Origin: Curtobacterium sp. MCSS17_008
GTDB lineage: Bacteria; Actinomycetota; Actinomycetes; Actinomycetales; Microbacteriaceae
NCBI RefSeq assembly: GCF_003234185.1
Contig: NZ_QKSM01000007.1
Coordinates: 86,795-150,794, forward strand
DNA length: 64,000 nucleotides
Direction: 5' to 3'
Both the position numbers and the translations under genes were made by a program. Below, one piece after another: positions 34,431 through 43,162 of the stretch (position 1 is the first letter of the stretch; each line of letters starts with the position of its first letter). The notes beneath the pieces are model-generated. The model searched no databases, was not told the DNA's origin, and was given only the letters and a program-made list of their open reading frames with translations.

Positions 34431-35669
34431 ATGGCCTGGGGAAAGAAGACGCATCCGGATCCCGTCGTCGAGGACGCCGTGCCCATGGGCATGCGGATCG
34501 CCGGCGCGTGGTCCTGGCGCGTGCTCGTCGTCATCGGCGTGGTCGCCGTCGTCATCTACCTCGTGACGCTGTTCAGCGAGGTCCTCATCCCGTTCCTCAT
34601 CGGGATCGTGGTCGCCGCCCTGCTCGTGCCGCTGTCGAACTGGATGCAGCGCCACCACGTGCCGAAGTGGATCGCCGTCGTCGTGAGCCTGGTCGGCGGC
34701 CTGGCGGCGGTGGCCGCCCTCATCTGGCTCGTCGTCGACCAGATCGCCGCCGCCTACCCCTCGCTGCGCGACCGCACGCTCTCGCAGTACGACAACATCC
34801 GCGAGTTCGTGCTGAGCTCGGGCCTCGGCATCAGCCAGCGCGACCTGAACGGCTACTTGGACCAGGCGACCGACTGGCTGTCGAGCAACTCCGGCTCCAT
34901 CCTGTCGGGCGTCGCGAGCGCGGGCTCCTCGCTCACCCACATCCTGGCCGGCCTGTTCGTCGTGATCTTCACGGTGATCTTCCTGCTCATCGACGGCAAG
35001 AACGTCTGGCGCTGGACGGTCCGCCTCTTCCCGAAGAAGGCCCGCGCGGCCATCGACGGCGCGGGAGTCGCCGGCTGGACGACCCTGACGAGCTTCATCC
35101 GTGTGCAGATCTTCGTCGCGTTCGTCGACGCGGTGGGCATCGGCATCGGCGCGGCCGCCCTGCAGCTGCCGCTCGTGATCCCGATCGCGGTGTTCGTCTT
35201 CCTGGGCGCGTTCATCCCCGTCGTCGGTGCGATCGTGACCGGCTTCCTCGCGGTGTTCATCGCGCTCATCTTCAACGGCTGGGTGGCGGCCCTGATCATG
35301 CTCGGCGTCATCCTGGTCGTGCAGCAGGTCGAGGGGCACATCCTCCAGCCGCTCGTCATGGGCAGCGCGGTCAAGGTGCACCCGCTCGCGGTCGTGCTCG
35401 GCGTCACCGCTGCCTCGGGTCTCGCCGGCATCGCCGGCGCGTTCTTCGCGGTGCCGCTCATCGCCACCGTCAACTCGATGGTCACGACGATCGCGAGCGG
35501 CCGGTGGAAGGGGCTCGACTCCGACCACGTGCTCGAGGCGAAGCAGCGCGACCACCACGCGAGCGTGGAGGCGAAGAGGCGTCGCCGCTGGGCGAAGCGT
35601 CACCCCGAGGGCGTGCCCGCTCCCGGCAGTGACGACCAGCCGACAGCGACCAAAGGGACCGCGGGCTGA
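34431..35669 (+). CDS. AI-2E family transporter (PerM-like)
   Basis: 412 residues, about eight membrane segments. Family features: N-terminal pair 'VLIPFLIGIVVAALLVPLSNWMQ', a helical middle domain (about 110-200), and the conserved C-terminal run 'VVQQVEGHILQPLVMGSAVKVHPLAVVLGVTAASGLAGIAGAFFAVPL'. Substrate is not predictable; some relatives are Na+/H+ antiporters. TACACT (34419-34424) ends 6 nt before the ATG. An imperfect palindrome TGTATGCC (34381-34388)/GGCACACA (34395-34402) lies upstream and may be an operator. Confidence 0.88.
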   Translation: MAWGKKTHPDPVVEDAVPMGMRIAGAWSWRVLVVIGVVAVVIYLVTLFSEVLIPFLIGIVVAALLVPLSNWMQRHHVPKWIAVVVSLVGGLAAVAALIWLVVDQIAAAYPSLRDRTLSQYDNIREFVLSSGLGISQRDLNGYLDQATDWLSSNSGSILSGVASAGSSLTHILAGLFVVIFTVIFLLIDGKNVWRWTVRLFPKKARAAIDGAGVAGWTTLTSFIRVQIFVAFVDAVGIGIGAAALQLPLVIPIAVFVFLGAFIPVVGAIVTGFLAVFIALIFNGWVAALIMLGVILVVQQVEGHILQPLVMGSAVKVHPLAVVLGVTAASGLAGIAGAFFAVPLIATVNSMVTTIASGRWKGLDSDHVLEAKQRDHHASVEAKRRRRWAKRHPEGVPAPGSDDQPTATKGTAG

Positions 35670-35731
35670 GCGGGCGCGCAGTCGGCCGTCACGAGTTCGC
35701 CGAGACGGCCCCGACCGACGATGATGGGTCC

Positions 35732-36991
35732 GTGACCGACACCTCCGTGCCCCAGCAGCAGACCGCGGCGTTCCCGACGCTCGCGGACATCGAGGCCGCG
35801 CGGGAGACCATCGCGGGCGTCGCGCGGGTCACGCCGATGGAGACCTCGCAGTTCCTCGCCGAGCTGCTCGGGTCGCCCGTGCACCTCAAGTGCGAGAACC
35901 TGCAGCGGACGGGTGCGTACAAGGTCCGGGGCGCGTACAACCGGCTGGCGGCGCTCAGCCCCGAGCAGCGTGCCGCGGGCGTCGTCGCCGCGAGCGCCGG
36001 GAACCACGCGCAGGGCGTCGCCCTCGCCGCTCGCGAGCTCGGCATCCCGGCGACGATCTTCACCCCCGTCGGCGTCGCGCTGCCGAAGCTCCAGGCGACG
36101 CGGCACTACGGCGCCGAGGTCGTCCTCCGCGGTCACTCCGTGGAGGAGGCCCTGAGCGCAGCCAAGGACTTCGGGGCCCGCACCGGTGCGGTGTTCATCC
36201 CCCCGTTCGACCACCCCGACGTCATCGCCGGCCAGGGCACCCTCGGTCTCGAGATCGTCGACCAGGTGCCCGACGTCGACACGGTGGTGGTGCCGATCGG
36301 CGGGGGCGGGGTCATCTCCGGGATCGCGCTCGCGGTGAAGGGCATGTCCGAGCGGCTCGGCCGTCCCATCCGGGTGATCGGCGTGCAGGCGGAGAACGCT
36401 GCGGCGTACCCGTCCTCGATCACCGCTGGCGAGCCCGTCACGATCACGACGAAGCCGACCATCTCGGACGGCATCGCGGTCGCACGGCCGGGTGACCTGA
36501 ACTTCCCGATCATCCGCGACCTGGTCGACGACATCGTCACCGTCTCGGACGACGACACCGCCCGTGCGCTGCTCGTCCTGCTCGAGCGTGCCAAGCTCGT
36601 GGTCGAGGCCGCGGGAGCCGTCGGTGTCGCGGCGATCATGTCCGGGGCCGTGCGCGACACCGGTCGGACCGTGGTGCTGCTCAGCGGTGGCAACATCGAC
36701 CCGCTCATGATGGAGCGCGTCATCACGCGCGGTCTCGTCGCCGCCTCGCGCTACATCGGCATCCGGATCATGCTGCCGGACCGCCCGGGGCAGCTCGCAC
36801 GCGTCGCCCAGGTCATCTCGGACGCCGGCGCGAACGTGGTCGAGGTACTGCACACCCGGCACGGCCAGGGGCTCGTGATCAACGAGGTCGCCCTCGACCT
36901 GTCGATCGAGGCCCGCGGTCCGGAGCACGCGCAGGAGGTCATCCAGCGGCTGCACGAGGTCGGCTTCCGCCCGGAGCTGCTCGAGCACTGA
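35732..36991 (+). CDS. ilvA: Threonine ammonia-lyase
   Basis: 419 residues. Converts threonine to 2-oxobutyrate, first step of isoleucine synthesis, or degrades threonine. PLP Lys64 in 'RTGAYKVRGAYN', PLP-phosphate loop 'PIGGGGVISG' (about 189-198), and a single C-terminal ACT domain (about 342-419, 'LPDRPGQLARVAQVISDAGANVVEVLHTR'). One ACT domain of this type suggests the catabolic/short form rather than the two-domain isoleucine-feedback form. GTG at 35732 lies 6 nt after GATGAT (35720-35725). Confidence 0.93.
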   Translation: MTDTSVPQQQTAAFPTLADIEAARETIAGVARVTPMETSQFLAELLGSPVHLKCENLQRTGAYKVRGAYNRLAALSPEQRAAGVVAASAGNHAQGVALAARELGIPATIFTPVGVALPKLQATRHYGAEVVLRGHSVEEALSAAKDFGARTGAVFIPPFDHPDVIAGQGTLGLEIVDQVPDVDTVVVPIGGGGVISGIALAVKGMSERLGRPIRVIGVQAENAAAYPSSITAGEPVTITTKPTISDGIAVARPGDLNFPIIRDLVDDIVTVSDDDTARALLVLLERAKLVVEAAGAVGVAAIMSGAVRDTGRTVVLLSGGNIDPLMMERVITRGLVAASRYIGIRIMLPDRPGQLARVAQVISDAGANVVEVLHTRHGQGLVINEVALDLSIEARGPEHAQEVIQRLHEVGFRPELLEH

Positions 36992-37088
36992 GGGTCGCCC
37001 GTCAGCGGACCGTACGGGTCCGCGGTGACGCCGTCAGGGTCCCGTTCGGCTCGGCGCCACCGGACGGGAGGTGCGTCATGCTCCCGTC

Positions 37089-37580
37089 ATGACCCTCACG
37101 TCGATCCTGCCCTCGCTCCGCGCCTCGCTGCCCGACCCTCTCGACCCGACGCTCTGGCCCGCGTGCACCGAGGCCACCGTGGACGACGTCCGCGTGCGTG
37201 CGGTGTCCATGCAGCGGCTGGCCACCGTCGCCGGGACGCCGTGCGTGCACACCGCGGAGCAGGCGGCGCCGCGCCACCGTCCCCGTGGCTGGGCGCCCGC
37301 CGACGTCTGCGTGACGGTGGCGGCCGTGACCCGGGTGCGGCGTCCGTGGGGTGTGCTGTTCGTCGAGCTCGACGCGGTGGTGCCGGACTGCGCGGTGCTC
37401 GCCGAGACCAGGCTCATCGGCCGCCGCAGTGTCGCCCCCGTGGCCGAGGTGACGCTCACCACGAACCCGGCCGGCACCGCGGGGCGCGAGGCGGTGCTGC
37501 CGGCCGACGTCCGCGTCGGGGACCTCGTCTGCTTCCCGTGCGTCCGGGCGCTCGCGCACCGCGACGTCGTGGTGCCCTGA
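37089..37580 (+). CDS. Hypothetical protein
   Basis: 163 residues, not recognised. No signal peptide or membrane segment. A beta-rich pattern is suggested ('VRVRAVSMQRLATVAGTPCVHT', 'WGVLFVELDAVVPDCAVLAETRLIG', 'VAEVTLTTNPAG', 'DVRVGDLVCFPCV'). Four Cys, two of them in LVCFPCV. ATG at 37089 lies 6 nt after CATGCT (37077-37082); an in-frame ATG at 37071 is less likely. It follows ilvA and runs into a strong terminator shared with greA. Confidence 0.65.
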   Translation: MTLTSILPSLRASLPDPLDPTLWPACTEATVDDVRVRAVSMQRLATVAGTPCVHTAEQAAPRHRPRGWAPADVCVTVAAVTRVRRPWGVLFVELDAVVPDCAVLAETRLIGRRSVAPVAEVTLTTNPAGTAGREAVLPADVRVGDLVCFPCVRALAHRDVVVP

Positions 37581-37613
37581 GGCGCTCCGCCCGGGGATCG
37601 ACTGCACGACGAA

Positions 37614-37653
37614 GAGCAGCTCGCGCCACCGATGACGGTGGCGCGAGCTGCTC
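37614..37653. terminator. Two-way terminator between a hypothetical gene and greA
   Basis: 18-bp perfect arms 37614-37631 and 37636-37653 closing over ATGA. Stops of the converging genes lie 34 bp on either side. Confidence 0.9.
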
Positions 37654-37686
37654 CTGCTCGTGCGCGAGGGGCGTGACTGCGAGCCC

Positions 37687-38175
37687 CTACGGCTCGTAGC
37701 GCTCGACCTTCGTCACCTCGACGGCGATGTCCTTGCCGTTCGGGGCCGTGTAGCTCGTGTGCTCACCGGCGCGGAGCCCGAGGATGGCCGCACCGACCGG
37801 GCTGACCGGGCTGTACACCGTCAGGTCGGAGCCCTCGGCGACGATCTCCCGGTTACCCACGAGGAACGTCGACTCGTCACCGGCGATCACCGCGGTGACG
37901 ACGGTGCCGGGCTCGACCGTGCCGTCGAAGTCGGCCTCGCCCACGGTGGCGTGCTTGAGCAGCTCGGTGAGCTGACGGATGCGGGCCTCGATCTTGCCCT
38001 GCTCGTCCTTCGCGGCGTGGTAGCCGCCGTTCTCCTTGAGGTCGCCCTCTTCCCGCGCCGCCTCGATGCGGTTGGCGATCTCCTTGCGGGCCGGGCCCGA
38101 CAGCTGCTCGAGTTCGGCCGTGAGGCGGTCGTGCGCCTCCTGGGTCAGCCAGGTGACCTGCGTGTCGTTGCTCAT
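37687..38175 (-). CDS. greA: Transcription elongation factor GreA
   Basis: 162 residues. Rescues backtracked RNA polymerase by stimulating transcript cleavage. N-terminal coiled coil with the acidic tip 'AREEGDLKENGGYHAAKDEQGKIEARI', then the FKBP-like C-terminal domain ('VGAAILGLRAGEHTSYTAPNGKDIAVEVTKVE'). GAAGGGAACC precedes the ATG. TAGACT (minus strand of 38239-38244) overlaps the stop codon of the upstream DUF4307 gene and is a likely own promoter. Confidence 0.97.
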   Translation of the reverse strand: MSNDTQVTWLTQEAHDRLTAELEQLSGPARKEIANRIEAAREEGDLKENGGYHAAKDEQGKIEARIRQLTELLKHATVGEADFDGTVEPGTVVTAVIAGDESTFLVGNREIVAEGSDLTVYSPVSPVGAAILGLRAGEHTSYTAPNGKDIAVEVTKVERYEP

Positions 38176-38241
38176 TGGGTTCCCTTCGACAAAGGACGAG
38201 ACCGGCCGGAGTGGCCGGTCTCGTCCGCGAATCAGTCGAGT

Positions 38242-38688
38242 CTAGGGAACCCAGCAGTCGTGGATCAAGCCGGTCACGCCGCGGGTCGTCGTGTTCACCT
38301 CGGTCGTGATGCTGCGGGTGCGCTGCTCGGACGCCGGGAGCGCCACTTCCTTCCACCCGACGATCGAGTACGTCTTGTCGAGCACCTGGACGGCGCACCT
38401 CGCCTCGGTGCCCGGGTCGACCGAGACCTGCGAGTGCACGACGGTGCGGTGCTCCGAGACGACCGTGTAGCCGACCTCGGTGTGGTCCAGCCCGTGCGAC
38501 GTCTGGTCGAGTCCGGCCCAGACCACCCACGCCACGAACACGAGCACGACCGCGATCGCCGCGGTGGTCCCGAGCAACCGACCGCGGCGCCGGCGGTCGG
38601 GCGTCCGGCCGTACCGGTCGTCGAGCGTCGACGCCGAGACGGTCGCGGTGTCGGACGTCGTGGCGCCGGACGTCGCGGCACCGGTCAT
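38242..38688 (-). CDS. DUF4307 membrane protein
   Basis: 148 residues, function unknown. The hallmark 'DRYGRTPDRRRRGR' precedes a single membrane segment (about 40-60, 'GTTAAIAVVLVFVAWVVWAGL'), then an extracytoplasmic beta domain with two Cys ('ARCAVQVLDKTYS', 'LIHDCWVP'). Start ATG at 38688; GGATAATC upstream (about 38735-38741, minus strand) is a plausible -10. It sits between greA and mca, as its homologue (Rv1081c, from memory) does in mycobacteria. Confidence 0.85.
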   Translation of the reverse strand: MTGAATSGATTSDTATVSASTLDDRYGRTPDRRRRGRLLGTTAAIAVVLVFVAWVVWAGLDQTSHGLDHTEVGYTVVSEHRTVVHSQVSVDPGTEARCAVQVLDKTYSIVGWKEVALPASEQRTRSITTEVNTTTRGVTGLIHDCWVP

Positions 38689-38843
38689 CGCGGATCCGGC
38701 GGGGTGCAGCGGTTCGGACAGTTCGGGGCTCCTGGGGTGATTATCCTGATCTCCAGGGTAGTTCACGCCCCGCTGTGCGCTGCCCGCATGCACGCGGGTG
38801 CCGCGTGCGCGTCCCACCCGACTCGCCGCCCGTGAGGAACACC

Positions 38844-39734
38844 GTGCCGTACCGCCTGCTGGCCGTCCACGCCCACCCCGACGACGAGTCGAGCAAGGGC
38901 GCCGCGACCGCTGCGCGGTACGTGGCCGAGGGACACCAGGTCCTGGTCGTGTCGTGCACCGGCGGCGAGGCCGGCGACATCCTCAACGACCGGCTCGGCG
39001 AGCCGGCGACGAGCCGGGCGCACCGGGACATGGCGGGGTACCGACGGACGGAGATGGCGGCGGCGCAGGCCGCGCTCGGCATCGACCACGTGTGGCTCGG
39101 CTACCACGACTCCGGCCTGCCCGACGCGGAGCAGGGCGAGACCGTCCGTCCCGGCACGTTCTCCACCGTGCCGCTCGAGTACTCGACCGAGGCCCTGGTG
39201 CGCGTGGTCCGCCGGTTCCGCCCGCACGTGCTCGTCACCTACGACGAGAACGGCGGCTACCCGCACCCGGACCACATCCGCACGCACGAGGTCTCCGTGG
39301 CCGCGTGGCGCGACGCCGCCGACCCGGCGAAGTACCCGGAGGCCGGGGCGCCGTGGGCGGTCGCGAAGCTCTACTACGAGCGCACGATGAACCCCCGCCG
39401 CTTCCGGACGGTCTTCGAGGCCCTGCAGGAACGCGACCCGGACAGCCCGGCGATCGAGCAGCTCCGCGAGTGGGTCGAACGGTTCGCCGACCGGCCGGAC
39501 CTCGCGACGACCCACGTCGACGTGCGCGGGTACTTCGACGCCCGTGACGCCGCGCTCCGGTCGCACGCGAGCCAGGTGCCGCCCGACAGCGCCTTCTTCT
39601 ACTGGCCGAACGACCTCCTCGCGACGGTGTGGCCCACCGAGGACTACCAGCTGGTCGAGGCACGTGTGCCGACCGAGCTGCCGGAGTCCGACCTGTTCGC
39701 GGGGATCCCTGACGACGAGGACACCACCGCGTGA
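38844..39734 (+). CDS. mca: Mycothiol S-conjugate amidase
   Basis: 296 residues. Cleaves mycothiol conjugates of toxins to a mercapturic acid and GlcN-Ins. Zinc motif 'LAVHAHPDDESSKGA' (His11, Asp14) and 'YDENGGYPHPDHIRTHEV' with the third His. Two GTG codons are possible; that at 38844 is preferred since GAGGAAC lies just before it, while the one at 38832 has none. It implies that the organism uses mycothiol as its main thiol. MshB is closely related but shorter in its C-terminal part; the length and neighbours fit Mca. Confidence 0.92.
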   Translation: MPYRLLAVHAHPDDESSKGAATAARYVAEGHQVLVVSCTGGEAGDILNDRLGEPATSRAHRDMAGYRRTEMAAAQAALGIDHVWLGYHDSGLPDAEQGETVRPGTFSTVPLEYSTEALVRVVRRFRPHVLVTYDENGGYPHPDHIRTHEVSVAAWRDAADPAKYPEAGAPWAVAKLYYERTMNPRRFRTVFEALQERDPDSPAIEQLREWVERFADRPDLATTHVDVRGYFDARDAALRSHASQVPPDSAFFYWPNDLLATVWPTEDYQLVEARVPTELPESDLFAGIPDDEDTTA

Positions 39735-40024
39735 GCAGCATCCTGACGGCCATCGCCGCCGCCCCCAGCCCGAGCCCGTCCGTCGTCCCCGACGTCGACG
39801 TCACCCCCGGGGTGGCCGGCTTCATCGCGATCGCGGTCGTCGCGGTCGTGACCATCCTGCTCGTGGTCGACATGACGCGGCGCATCCGCCGCACCCGCTA
39901 CCGCTCCGAGATCCGGGAACGGTTCGAGGCCGACGCGGACGGCGACACGTCGACGGACGAGGCGGCGCGTCGCGCCGCCGAGGACGGCCGCACCGACATG
40001 GGCGACGACACCGAGCGCGGCTGA
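39731..40024 (+). CDS. Small membrane protein after mca
   Basis: 97 residues. A possible N-terminal signal-like stretch, one membrane segment (about 27-47, 'VAGFIAIAVVAVVTILLVVDM') then a basic patch 'TRRIRRTRYRSEIRERF' and an acidic tail. GTG overlaps the mca stop by 4 nt, so it is coupled. A small membrane gene here is conserved in Actinobacteria (Rv1083-like position). Function unknown. Confidence 0.82.
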   Translation: MSSILTAIAAAPSPSPSVVPDVDVTPGVAGFIAIAVVAVVTILLVVDMTRRIRRTRYRSEIRERFEADADGDTSTDEAARRAAEDGRTDMGDDTERG

Positions 40025-40034
40025 CCGGCCCCCG

Positions 40035-40082
40035 GACGGACGGGAGGCCCGTGGCCGGCTGGCCACGGGCCTCCCGTCCGTC
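40035..40082. repeat. GGACGGGAGGC-arm hairpin between convergent genes
   Basis: 22-bp perfect arms 40035-40056 and 40061-40082 over a GGCT loop. It lies 10 bp after the small membrane gene and 11 bp from the hlyIII stop, hence a likely two-way terminator. Core arm identical to the copies at 4907, 12295 and 44638. Confidence 0.9.
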
Positions 40083-40093
40083 GTCGGGTCGCG

Positions 40094-40792
40094 TCAGCGC
40101 ACCGGGTCGAGCGCCACGATGAGCACGCCCGCCCACTGCGTGGCGAACGCCACGACCGTCAGGGCGTGGAAGACCTCGTGGAAACCGAACAGCGTCGGCG
40201 AGGGGTCGGGGCGCTTGAACGCGTAGACGAGGGCTCCGACGATGTAGGCGGCCCCGCCGGAGAGCACGAGCACCGTCATCGGCACGCTCGCGGCGAAGAA
40301 CTGGGGCAGCAGTCCGAACGCCGCGCACCCGAGCACCAGGTAGATCGGCACGTAGAGCCACCGCGGGGCGTTGATCCACAGGACGCGGAAGGCGATGCCG
40401 AGCGCTGCCCCGGTCCACATCACCCACAGCACGACGACCATGAGCGTGTGCGGCAGGGCGCAGATCGCGATCGGCGTGTAGGTGCCGGCGATGAGCAGCA
40501 GGATGTTCGTGTGGTCGATCCGCTTGAGGATCCGTTTGACCGTCGGACCCCAGGGGAAGCGGTGGTAGGTCGCCGAGACGCCGAACATGAGCAGCGACGT
40601 CGCCATGAACACCGCGCTGCCGGCCTTCGCGGCCCCGCTGTCCGCCAGGCAGATGAGCACGATGCCCATCGCGACGGCGAACGGGAACGTGCCGAGGTGG
40701 ATCCAGCCGCGCCAGGCGGGCCGCGGCGGGTCGGCGGCGGCCGCTTCCTCGATGAACGGGACGTGGGGCAGCGCGGCGGTCTCGTCCTGCAT
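40094..40792 (-). CDS. Hemolysin III/PAQR family membrane protein
   Basis: 232 residues, seven membrane segments. Conserved metal-site motifs of the PAQR/TrhA family: 'FGVSATYHRFPWG' and 'KRIDHTNILLLIAGTYTPI' near the N-terminal half, and 'FGFHEVFHALTVVA' near the C-terminus (His residues). Family members influence membrane lipid homeostasis; haemolysis is historical naming. ATG at 40792 is 6 nt after TAGTGT (minus strand of 40799-40804), another leaderless-like start. Confidence 0.92.
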   Translation of the reverse strand: MQDETAALPHVPFIEEAAAADPPRPAWRGWIHLGTFPFAVAMGIVLICLADSGAAKAGSAVFMATSLLMFGVSATYHRFPWGPTVKRILKRIDHTNILLLIAGTYTPIAICALPHTLMVVVLWVMWTGAALGIAFRVLWINAPRWLYVPIYLVLGCAAFGLLPQFFAASVPMTVLVLSGGAAYIVGALVYAFKRPDPSPTLFGFHEVFHALTVVAFATQWAGVLIVALDPVR

Positions 40793-40888
40793 GGGGCGAC
40801 ACTACGGCCCGAGGCCGAACGGCAGCCGAACGCCCACCGAACGGTGCCGCCCAGCGCGGTCCACGCCGTCGTGCACTACAGTCGTGCC

Positions 40889-41674
40889 GTGACCGGCAGG
40901 GTGGGATGGGCAGGGCGCGGCGTCCTCTACCGCGCCTACCAGCGTCGTATCCGCCGGCAGATCGACGCCCGGGCGATGCCGAAGCACGTCGCCATGATCG
41001 TGGACGGCAACCGTCGCTGGGCGAAGCAGCTCGGCCTCGAGTCCGCGGCGCACGGCCACCGTGCCGGTGCCGCGAAGATCCCGGAGTTCCTCGACTGGTG
41101 CGACGACCTCGGCATCGAGGTCGTGACGCTCTACCTGCTGTCCGCCGACAACCTGACCGGCCGCGGCGGCGAGGAACTCGAACAGCTCGTCGGCATCATC
41201 GCGGACCTCGCCGGGACGCTCTCGGAGCACCGCGACTGGCGGGTGCAGCACGTCGGGTCCGACGAGGGGCTCCCCGCCGAGCTGCTCGCGGCACTCGCCG
41301 ACGCCCAGGCCCGCACGGCCGACCACACCGGCCTGCACGTCAACCTGGCCGTGGGCTACGGCGGACGCCGGGAGATCGCCGACGCCATGCGCAGCATCGT
41401 GCGGGCGCACGGCGAGGGCGGCGGCACGCTCGACACCCTGGCCGAGGTCCTGACGCCCGAGCTCATCGGCGACCACCTGTACACGCAGGGGCAGCCCGAC
41501 CCGGACCTGGTCATCCGGACCTCGGGGGAGCAGCGTCTTTCGGACTTCATGCTCTGGCAGAGCGCACACAGCGAGTTCTACTTCGTCGAGGCCTTCTACC
41601 CGGACCTGCGCGAGGTCGACTTCCTGCGCGCCGTGCGTGACTTCGGCCTCCGGTCCCGCCGCTTCGGGGGCTGA
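40889..41674 (+). CDS. uppS: cis-Prenyltransferase (isoprenyl diphosphate synthase)
   Basis: 261 residues. Adds isopentenyl units in cis. Catalytic Asp39 in 'HVAMIVDGNRRWAK', then 'GHRAG' and the signature 'LVIRTSGEQRLSDFMLWQSAHSEFYF'. By its position next to hlyIII and mca it matches the mycobacterial Rv1086 locus (a short-chain Z-farnesyl diphosphate synthase, from memory) rather than the long-chain undecaprenyl/decaprenyl enzyme; product length is therefore uncertain. GTG at 40889 lies 6 nt after TACAGT (40877-40882). Confidence 0.9.
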   Translation: MTGRVGWAGRGVLYRAYQRRIRRQIDARAMPKHVAMIVDGNRRWAKQLGLESAAHGHRAGAAKIPEFLDWCDDLGIEVVTLYLLSADNLTGRGGEELEQLVGIIADLAGTLSEHRDWRVQHVGSDEGLPAELLAALADAQARTADHTGLHVNLAVGYGGRREIADAMRSIVRAHGEGGGTLDTLAEVLTPELIGDHLYTQGQPDPDLVIRTSGEQRLSDFMLWQSAHSEFYFVEAFYPDLREVDFLRAVRDFGLRSRRFGG

Positions 41675-41796
41675 CGGCGGCCGACACACGGTCGATGCGA
41701 GGGCTCTGCCGTGGTGCGTTCGCCGGCTCGGGTTTCGCCCTGCTCGGGGCATCCCAGTAGACTCACAGGGTTTTCGTCCCACGGAAGGTTGCACCT

Positions 41797-42906
41797 GTGA
41801 ACATCGCCGAGTACGCGGCCGGCTTCGCCGAGGAGCCCGGCTACCTCGACCACGCCGCGTTCGGTCCCGTGCAGACCGCCGTCCTCGAGGAGCAGCGCGT
41901 GCTCGGGACGATCCAGGAACGCATGCGCTTCGGCGCGATGGAGACGCTCGACGAGCAGGACGCGCGCGTCCGCACCGTCGCCGCGCGGCTCGTCGGTCGG
42001 CGCGAGGACCAGGTCGTCTCGCAGACGGCGACGACGCCGGGCCTCCTGCACACCGCCTTCGGGCTGACCGGTGGCGTGCTCGTCGCCGCGGACGAGTACC
42101 CGTCGCTGCCGCTCGCGCTGGCGAGTGCGGCCTCCGCGACCGGCGGCCGGGTGCAGCCCGTCGTGGTCGAGTCCGGCGCCGGATGGATGACGCCCTCGCT
42201 CATCGAGTCGCGTCTGACCGACGACGTGACCGCGGTCGCCGTGTCCCTGGTCGACTGGCGGACCGGCTACCTCGCCGACCTCGCCGCCATCCGCGAGGTG
42301 ATCGGCGAACGGCTGCTCATCGTCGACGCGATCCAGGGCTTCGGTGTGGTGGACGCCCCGTACGAGCTCGCGGACGTCGTCGCCACCGGCGGCCAGAAGT
42401 GGCTGCACGCGGGGTGGGGCACCGGGTTCACGGCGTTCAGTGACCGTGCCCTGAACCGCCTGCGTCCGGCGCTCTCGGGTCCGCACGGCACCACCGGGTG
42501 GCCCACCGATGTGCCGTCGGTCAAGCCGGGAGCTGCCGGGTACCAGATGACGCGCATCGACCCGGTCGCCCAGGCCCGGATGGCCGTGTCGCTCGAGCGG
42601 CTCGTCGCCGTCGGCGTCGGTGCCGTGCAGGAGCGCGTCGCCGACCGGGTCGAGCGGGTGTTCGACATCGCCGACGAGTTCGCGCTCGCCGTGGAGTCGA
42701 GCCGTGACCCCCGCGAGCGTGCGGGCATCGTCGTGCTCCGTCCGCCGCAGGGTCGGCTCACCGCGCTGTCGGCGGCCATGCACAACCACGGGGTCACGGT
42801 CACGACGCGGCTCGGGACCGCACGGGTCTCGGTGTTCGCGTCCACCACGGACGAGACCCTCGACATGTTCCGCGACGCCTGCCTGTCCTACGCCACGATG
42901 CAGTAG
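41797..42906 (+). CDS. Class V aminotransferase-fold PLP enzyme
   Basis: 369 residues. PLP Lys201 in '[18 protein letters not shown]', with the upstream Asp-x-x-x-Gly element '[17 protein letters not shown]'. Resembles cysteine desulfurase/isopenicillin epimerase-like proteins but shows no desulfurase Cys loop ('[10 protein letters not shown]' in that region). Starts '[14 protein letters not shown]'. TAGACT (41758-41763) with a leader of about 27 nt and GGAAGG before the GTG. Substrate unknown. Confidence 0.82.
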   Translation: MNIAEYAAGFAEEPGYLDHAAFGPVQTAVLEEQRVLGTIQERMRFGAMETLDEQDARVRTVAARLVGRREDQVVSQTATTPGLLHTAFGLTGGVLVAADEYPSLPLALASAASATGGRVQPVVVESGAGWMTPSLIESRLTDDVTAVAVSLVDWRTGYLADLAAIREVIGERLLIVDAIQGFGVVDAPYELADVVATGGQKWLHAGWGTGFTAFSDRALNRLRPALSGPHGTTGWPTDVPSVKPGAAGYQMTRIDPVAQARMAVSLERLVAVGVGAVQERVADRVERVFDIADEFALAVESSRDPRERAGIVVLRPPQGRLTALSAAMHNHGVTVTTRLGTARVSVFASTTDETLDMFRDACLSYATMQ

Positions 42907-43162
42907 CGCACCGCCCGGCCCCGTCACCAGGCCGCGCCGCCACGCCACGCCGCGCCGCCCGGCCGGCCGGCACCGTTTGCGTTCACGCGACCGTAACCTG
43001 CGGCCCAGCGTGTCGCGGTGCGGCCGTCAGGGGTGGGTCGTAGCTTGGCCGCATCGGGCACCGCGCCCGATCGAAGCGGCCACGGTCGGTGCTTCGGGAC
43101 CCGCTCACGGCCGCGTTCGAGGACATGGACCGGGCCGGTCGCGGCCCGGGGATGGAGTGGTC

